The notes under the pieces were generated by a model that saw nothing but the letters and a program-made list of their open reading frames with translations, was not told the DNA's origin and made no database searches. Position numbers and translations under genes: made by a program. 8,794 nucleotides of DNA from NCBI GenBank assembly GCA_030598625.1, contig JAUVPO010000065.1:1-8794 (forward strand), given 5' to 3'. The stretch comes from Deferribacteres bacterium (GTDB lineage: Bacteria > Nitrospirota > Thermodesulfovibrionia > UBA6902). Below are positions 5,209-8,794 of the stretch, in pieces; position 1 is the stretch's first letter, and each line of letters starts with the position of its first letter.

Positions 5209-6597
5209 TCAGAGTTTAATTGTCTGAGGCGCTCTCGGGCATGGTATGACGTCACGTATATTGGGCATTCCGGTAATATACTGTACAAATCTTTCAAACC
5301 CCAGACCGAATCCTGCATGCGGCGCTGAACCGTATCTTCGAAGATCGAGATACCACTCCATGTTTTCCCCTGGAATCCCAATTTGCCGCATCCTGTCTTC
5401 CAGTACTCCGATTCTTTCTTCGCGCTGGCTTCCGCCTATAATCTCACCTGTCTTTGGAACAAGCACATCCATGGCTGCCACGGTTTTTTCATCCTCGTTA
5501 AGTCTCATATAAAAGGGCTTTATTTTTTCGGGATAATCCGTCACAACTACAGGACCCTTGAAAACCCTCTCTGTCAGGTAACGCTCGTGTTCCGATTGTA
5601 AATCCAGCCCCCATTTAACCGGGAACTCGAATTGTTTCCCGGCCTTTTCTAATTCCTTAATCGCCTCAGTGTAGGAAATACGAACAAATGGTTTTTCAGC
5701 AAGAACTTTAAGCTCGTTTATAGATGTATTTTTATAAAATTTTTCAAGGAAGGCGATCTCGCTTTCCCCTTTTTCCAGGACTTTCAGGCATAGAATATGG
5801 ATAAAATCCTCGGCGAGCCTGATATCATCATTTAAATCCGCAAATACTATTTCCGGTTCGATCATCCAGAACTCGGATAAATGACGTGATGTATTTGAAT
5901 TTTCCGCCCTGAAAGTAGGTCCGAATGTATAGACGTCTCCGAGTGACATTGCGAGAAACTCGGCCTCCAATTGTCCACTGACTGTCAGGAACGCGCGTCT
6001 GCCGAAAAAGTCTCTGGAAAAATCAATCCCTCCCTCATCCTTCACAGGCAATTTATCGAAATCAAGAGAAGTGACTGTAAACAGGTCCCCGGCCCCTTCA
6101 CAGTCACTCGATGTAATAATAGGAGTGTGGATCCAGATAAATCCCCGGCCCTGAAAAAACTCATGCACTGCATCGGCAATGATATTGCGTATCCTGAAGA
6201 CAGCGCCGTATGTATTGGTCCTCGGTCTCAGGTGGCCGATCTCCCGCAGAAACTCTAATGTATGACCTTTCTTCTGTAAAGGATATGTTGCGGAATCGGC
6301 ATCTCCAAAGACTTCAATTTCCGAGACTTCCAGTTCAATTTTCTGGCTTTTGCCGGGAGAATCTTTAATTGTGCCTGTGGCTTTAATAGCTGCGCCGGTA
6401 TTGCAATGAGGCAATTTTTGAAAAGCGGGTGTTTCTCCCGGAATTACAAGCTGCAGTATATCCTGCGTTGAACCATCGTTCAGTGCGATAAACGCTATGC
6501 CTTTTGATTCGCGTTTTGTCCTTACCCAGCCACAGACTGTAATTTTATGTCCTGCAATACCGTCCGAAAAAACATTCTTTATGCGAAATCTTTCCAT
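5209..6597 (-). CDS. asnS: Asparaginyl-tRNA synthetase
   Basis: A protein of 462 residues, full length for bacterial AsnRS, a cytoplasmic dimer that charges tRNA-Asn with asparagine using ATP. Residues 1-100 form the OB-fold anticodon-binding domain (ITVCGWVRTKRES). The linker TYPLQKKGHTLEFLREIGHLRPRT (104-127) is characteristic of AsnRS rather than AspRS. The class II core follows: the motif 1 region with RNIIADAVHEFFQGRGFIWIHTP (137-159), ITSSDCEGAG, motif 2 TFGPTFRAE (224-232) with Arg230, and motif 3 GFGLGFER (429-436) with Arg436. The C-terminus (CPRAPQTIKL) differs from the common FPRTPGNAEF-like ending but nothing is missing. The ribosome-binding site is a GGGGG run ten bases or fewer before ATG 6597. 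A good promoter lies immediately upstream. Its presence implies direct Asn-tRNA charging rather than reliance on the Asp-tRNA amidation route. Confidence 0.97.
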   Translation of the reverse strand: MERFRIKNVFSDGIAGHKITVCGWVRTKRESKGIAFIALNDGSTQDILQLVIPGETPAFQKLPHCNTGAAIKATGTIKDSPGKSQKIELEVSEIEVFGDADSATYPLQKKGHTLEFLREIGHLRPRTNTYGAVFRIRNIIADAVHEFFQGRGFIWIHTPIITSSDCEGAGDLFTVTSLDFDKLPVKDEGGIDFSRDFFGRRAFLTVSGQLEAEFLAMSLGDVYTFGPTFRAENSNTSRHLSEFWMIEPEIVFADLNDDIRLAEDFIHILCLKVLEKGESEIAFLEKFYKNTSINELKVLAEKPFVRISYTEAIKELEKAGKQFEFPVKWGLDLQSEHERYLTERVFKGPVVVTDYPEKIKPFYMRLNEDEKTVAAMDVLVPKTGEIIGGSQREERIGVLEDRMRQIGIPGENMEWYLDLRRYGSAPHAGFGLGFERFVQYITGMPNIRDVIPCPRAPQTIKL

Positions 6598-6629
6598 TAA
6601 AACCCCCGGAAGAATAATTTATATTATCT

Positions 6630-6658
6630 ATCATACATACCGGAATATTGGATTTCAA
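6630..6658 (-). promoter_or_regulatory. Sigma-70 promoter for asnS
   Basis: On the minus strand, TTGAAA (-35, 6653-6658) is 17 bases from TATGAT (-10, 6630-6635). This leaves about 25 nt of leader before ATG 6597, so asnS can be transcribed independently of the upstream substrate-binding protein gene. The short leader leaves little room for a T-box. Confidence 0.65.
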
Positions 6659-6702
6659 ACTGAAGCTTTTAAATTGCCAACAGGCATCGACCCGGATTGT
6701 TG

Positions 6703-7671
6703 TCAGCGAACAATATAGTCTGCCTGTTTGAGGATTGTATCCGGAACCTCTATCCCGATTTCGCGGGCTGTCCGGAGATTGATTCCAAGGACATATTCGG
6801 CATGTTCTACCGGCAGAGTTTCAGGGGCAGCGCCTTTCAGCAGCTTATTTGCCAGACGAGCGGCCTGCGAGCCAACGCGTACAGCCTCAGTTCCGTAGCA
6901 AACAACCGCGCCAATTTTGTGGTGTTCATGCCCTGATGAAGCTATGGGGATTTTCTGTTTTATCGCGGTATCAATGATAGTTTTTACGTTTGAACCAATA
7001 AGAATTGAATGAAGAATAAAGATAGAGTCAATTTCTTCCGGGATGGAAGATAGCGAGGCATGCAACTCTTCGACTGTGCTGCTTTCGTCTACTGTGATTT
7101 TAATATTTAGTTTTGAAGCGGTTTTCTTCAGGGCTTCCAGGCTCTGATACGCGGCCTTAGTGTCAAAAGAGACCGGCACAAATATATTTTTTATGTCAGG
7201 TGAAACAGCAGATAACCATTCCAGGGACTTGGGAGTGCTGCCGATAAGTTGAACGCCGGTAAGGTTACCGGTCGGTCTGGACAGGCTCTCTACCAACCCC
7301 GATCCAATTGAATCAAATACGATAAAAACAACAGGTATATCGGTATGTTCAGTGATTTGTTTGGCCTTTTGAGTTGCCGGGGTAGTATGGGTAAAGATCA
7401 GATCAACGTTTTCGGCAACCATTTCCCTGAGGGCGTCTTCAATCTTTTCTTTACCCTTATGCTTGATATAAGTTATATTTTCCCCCTCGATATAACCAAA
7501 GTCCTCCATGCTGTTAATAAATCCTTTTACGCCTTCCCTTGCTTCCGGGTTTGGATTAATAATGCCTATGACATACGTCTTTTCCATCTGTGGTTTGCAC
7601 GAGAAGATAACCAGCAATACGGTTACTGCTATAGCGATACATATTAATAATGGTTTATTCTTTTTCATCAT
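6703..7671 (-). CDS. ABC-type substrate-binding lipoprotein (ABC_sub_bind family)
   Basis: A protein of 322 residues of the ABC_sub_bind (PF04392-type, COG2984) family, a periplasmic-binding-protein fold related to LivK/RbsB-like type I binders. The signal peptide MMKKNKPLLICIAIAVTVL ends in a lipobox IFSC with lipidated Cys25. Lobe 1 starts YVIGIINPNPEAREGVKGFINSMEDFGYIEGENI. The family segments VDLIFTHTTPATQKAK, IPVVFIVFDSIGSGLVESLSRPTGNLTGV and IPIASSGHEHHKIGAVVCYG are clear. Family members are linked to amino-acid-like ligands (TrpX) but most have no known substrate, and no ligand can be assigned here. No permease or ATPase gene is adjacent, so it is an orphan in this window. An in-frame TTG at 7683 is possible, but GAGAAAG upstream of ATG 7671 and the signal-peptide shape favour the ATG. 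It has its own promoter. Confidence 0.9.
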   Translation of the reverse strand: MMKKNKPLLICIAIAVTVLLVIFSCKPQMEKTYVIGIINPNPEAREGVKGFINSMEDFGYIEGENITYIKHKGKEKIEDALREMVAENVDLIFTHTTPATQKAKQITEHTDIPVVFIVFDSIGSGLVESLSRPTGNLTGVQLIGSTPKSLEWLSAVSPDIKNIFVPVSFDTKAAYQSLEALKKTASKLNIKITVDESSTVEELHASLSSIPEEIDSIFILHSILIGSNVKTIIDTAIKQKIPIASSGHEHHKIGAVVCYGTEAVRVGSQAARLANKLLKGAAPETLPVEHAEYVLGINLRTAREIGIEVPDTILKQADYIVR

Positions 7672-7702
7672 AATCTTTCTCAATAAAAAGCCGCTTTAGT
7701 TC

Positions 7703-7730
7703 ATTATATCACAGGGGCGGGATTTGTCTA
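7703..7730 (-). promoter_or_regulatory. Extended -10 sigma-70 promoter for the substrate-binding protein gene
   Basis: On the minus strand, TAGACA (7725-7730; five of six consensus bases) and a perfect TATAAT (7703-7708) are spaced by 16 bases. TGA just before the -10 makes TGATATAAT, an extended -10. This leaves about 25 nt of leader before ATG 7671. Confidence 0.7.
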
Positions 7731-7915
7731 TAGGACAATAAAGAAGGCTATAGTAGCTACAAAAATAAAATAATAAACAAGTCTGGTAAATCCCGGTCTG
7801 AGATTACCGCCACTTGCTTGTGATCCTCAAAGGAATCATCAGCTGCATACTTAAATCAAAATATCATTAAGAAACCTTGCAATATCCTGAATTTCATGAG
7901 AAGTATAAAAAATAT

Positions 7916-7943
7916 TTGACAAATAAAAATAACACGATAAAAT
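7916..7943 (+). promoter_or_regulatory. Sigma-70 promoter candidate upstream of the cytochrome gene
   Basis: A perfect TTGACA (7916-7921) is 16 bases from TAAAAT (7938-7943; five of six consensus bases). Transcription from here would give a leader of about 230 nt before ATG 8183. Confidence 0.55.
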
Positions 7944-7971
7944 TATATTAGAATGCTTATTAAATGAATTC

Positions 7972-7980
7972 TGATATAAT
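7972..7980 (+). promoter_or_regulatory. Second promoter candidate (extended -10) upstream of the cytochrome gene
   Basis: TGATATAAT combines an extended -10 with a perfect TATAAT, but no good -35 lies 16-18 bases upstream. In this AT-rich stretch it may be chance. It would give a leader of about 195 nt. Confidence 0.35.
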
Positions 7981-8182
7981 ATAACTTAAACTATCTTTCG
8001 GCGTTTAACTGAATCATTTTCTCTTAAGATCAAGATAAATCTACACTAACCATATAATGGTTCAATTTCTCATCAAAAAAGGGGATTATCAGTCTCTTAG
8101 TTAATATGAATTCAATTTATTTTCTAAAAAGAATTGTCAACAGTTTTCTATTATTAAAAAATAAGAAAGGAGGAAAAAGAAC

Positions 8183-8794
8183 ATGAAAAAGTTCGTACTT
8201 GTTTCATTCGTTCTCGCTGTTTCTTTTTTTGCAGGATCAAGTTTTGCCGCAGATGTAGTTCCAAATGAAATCATGATGCCGGGTACACAGCCAAATGAGG
8301 TTCAAAATTTTGAGTCTCCCAATAAATGCGATAATTGCCATGGTGGTTATGACTCTGCAATCTATTCAAATGAACCTGCCTTTGGATGGCGTGGCAGTTT
8401 AATGGGGAATGCAGGCCGTGATCCGATATTCTGGGCGACCCTGGCTATCGCCGAACAGGACTTTGACGGAGCGGGCGACCTTTGCATTCGCTGCCACAGT
8501 ACAGGCGGATGGATGGGAGGGCGTTCAACTCCTACTGATGGTTCCGGGTTGGCAGCCGGCGATGATGACGGCGTAGATTGCGATGCATGCCACAAGGCTA
8601 CAAATCCTGACAATTCCGAACATCTCGGGGTAATGAATCCTCCCTTTGTTGCAAACGATGGAGTGGAGGGTTATTACGGAAGCGGAATACTTTCGATATG
8701 GGGAGGATCTGCCAAGTTAGGGCCGTATAACAATGCCGAGGCGCGGCATCAATGGATGCCATCACGATTCCTCCGCGGCACGGTCTCTTCTCCA
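8183..8794 (+). CDS. Multihaem c-type cytochrome, exported (5' part, runs off the window)
   Basis: The visible 204 codons are open to the window edge without a stop. AAGGAGG (8167-8173) precedes ATG 8183. A Sec signal peptide (MKKFVLVSFVLAVSFFAGSSFA) with cleavage near residue 22 directs it to the periplasm or beyond, where haem c is attached. Three CxxCH haem sites are visible: CDNCH (49-53), CIRCH (101-105) and CDACH (133-137). The intervening MGNAGRDPIFWATLAIAEQD (74-93) resembles the segment after the first haem in large c554-like multihaem cytochromes of Desulfobacterota and relatives. More haems may follow beyond the window. The likely role is electron transfer in anaerobic respiration; the partner and acceptor cannot be told from this fragment. 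The long AT-rich leader and two promoter candidates suggest regulated expression. Confidence 0.9.
   Translation, partial: MKKFVLVSFVLAVSFFAGSSFAADVVPNEIMMPGTQPNEVQNFESPNKCDNCHGGYDSAIYSNEPAFGWRGSLMGNAGRDPIFWATLAIAEQDFDGAGDLCIRCHSTGGWMGGRSTPTDGSGLAAGDDDGVDCDACHKATNPDNSEHLGVMNPPFVANDGVEGYYGSGILSIWGGSAKLGPYNNAEARHQWMPSRFLRGTVSSP

Larger units (their letters stand above)
7684..8182. other. Intergenic region with divergent promoters and a long cytochrome leader
   Basis: This gap of nearly 500 bp is AT-rich and holds no convincing gene. From the left it contains the leftward promoter of the substrate-binding protein gene. A possible two-step stem follows (ACAAG 7777-7781 with CTTGT 7817-7821, enclosing GGTAA 7785-7789 with TTACC 7804-7808). 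Then come two rightward promoter candidates (7916-7943 and 7972-7980) and a leader of roughly 200-230 nt before the cytochrome. In the leader, AACCAT/ATGGTT (8048-8062) forms a six-pair hairpin. I could not recognise a c-di-GMP or other named riboswitch, a tRNA or a repeat. Confidence 0.6.

Noticed and set aside
7672..7683. TTG start for the substrate-binding protein
   Set aside because: There is no ribosome-binding site before it, while GAGAAAG lies just upstream of ATG 7671 and the shorter form gives a normal lipoprotein signal peptide.
7900..8182. c-di-GMP (GEMM) riboswitch before the cytochrome
   Set aside because: I looked for it because such switches precede cytochromes in related anaerobes, but the conserved GEMM core is not recognisable in either strand.
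8362..8613. Minus-strand open frame inside the cytochrome
   Set aside because: It lies opposite a plus-strand frame with signal peptide, ribosome-binding site and three CxxCH motifs.

Overview
The window reads as chromosomal DNA from an AT-rich, Gram-negative, probably anaerobic bacterium. Two lipoprotein signal peptides, an MltA-type murein lytic transglycosylase, a multihaem c-type cytochrome, tandem universal-stress domains and a predicted Sec-containing C-GCAxxG-C-C protein together suggest something like Desulfobacterota or Nitrospirota. That taxonomic guess is inference: no rRNA or tRNA gene is present to anchor it.

Layout. Bases 1-171 are AT-rich with no supportable gene. About 172-712 is a sharply GC-richer island holding one gene, 265-708(+), interrupted by an in-frame TGA exactly where its family has its first conserved Cys. 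A 7-bp hairpin follows at SECIS distance, so I read it as a selenoprotein. Next come a tandem UspA protein (792-1679 +), a convergent HPF/RaiA-cold-shock fusion (1744-2274 -), a small three-helix membrane protein (2564-2848 +), and a convergent bacterial CULT-domain (cereblon-like) protein (2870-3295 -). The last two genes have their stop codons in the two arms of one terminator hairpin. An MltA lipoprotein (3494-4675 +) lies between two inverted copies of a ~42-bp palindromic element. It is followed by a two-repeat DUF6982-like protein (4772-5176 +), then on the minus strand asnS (5209-6597) and an orphan ABC-type substrate-binding lipoprotein (6703-7671). A ~500-bp intergenic region carries divergent promoters. 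At the right edge is the 5' part of a multihaem cytochrome (8183 to beyond 8794).

The genes do not form one pathway or a single long operon. Most have their own promoter or terminator signals, which looks like a core-genome neighbourhood of single-gene units (asnS, mltA, hpf, usp) with accessory insertions: the GC-rich selenoprotein gene and the palindromic repeats. The shared flavour is stress or starvation physiology (Usp, ribosome hibernation) plus redox chemistry (selenoprotein, cytochrome). The two items most worth attention are the selenocysteine gene, whose N-terminus a standard gene caller would lose, and the CULT-domain protein, which keeps the complete zinc-binding and aromatic-cage residues of the thalidomide-binding fold.
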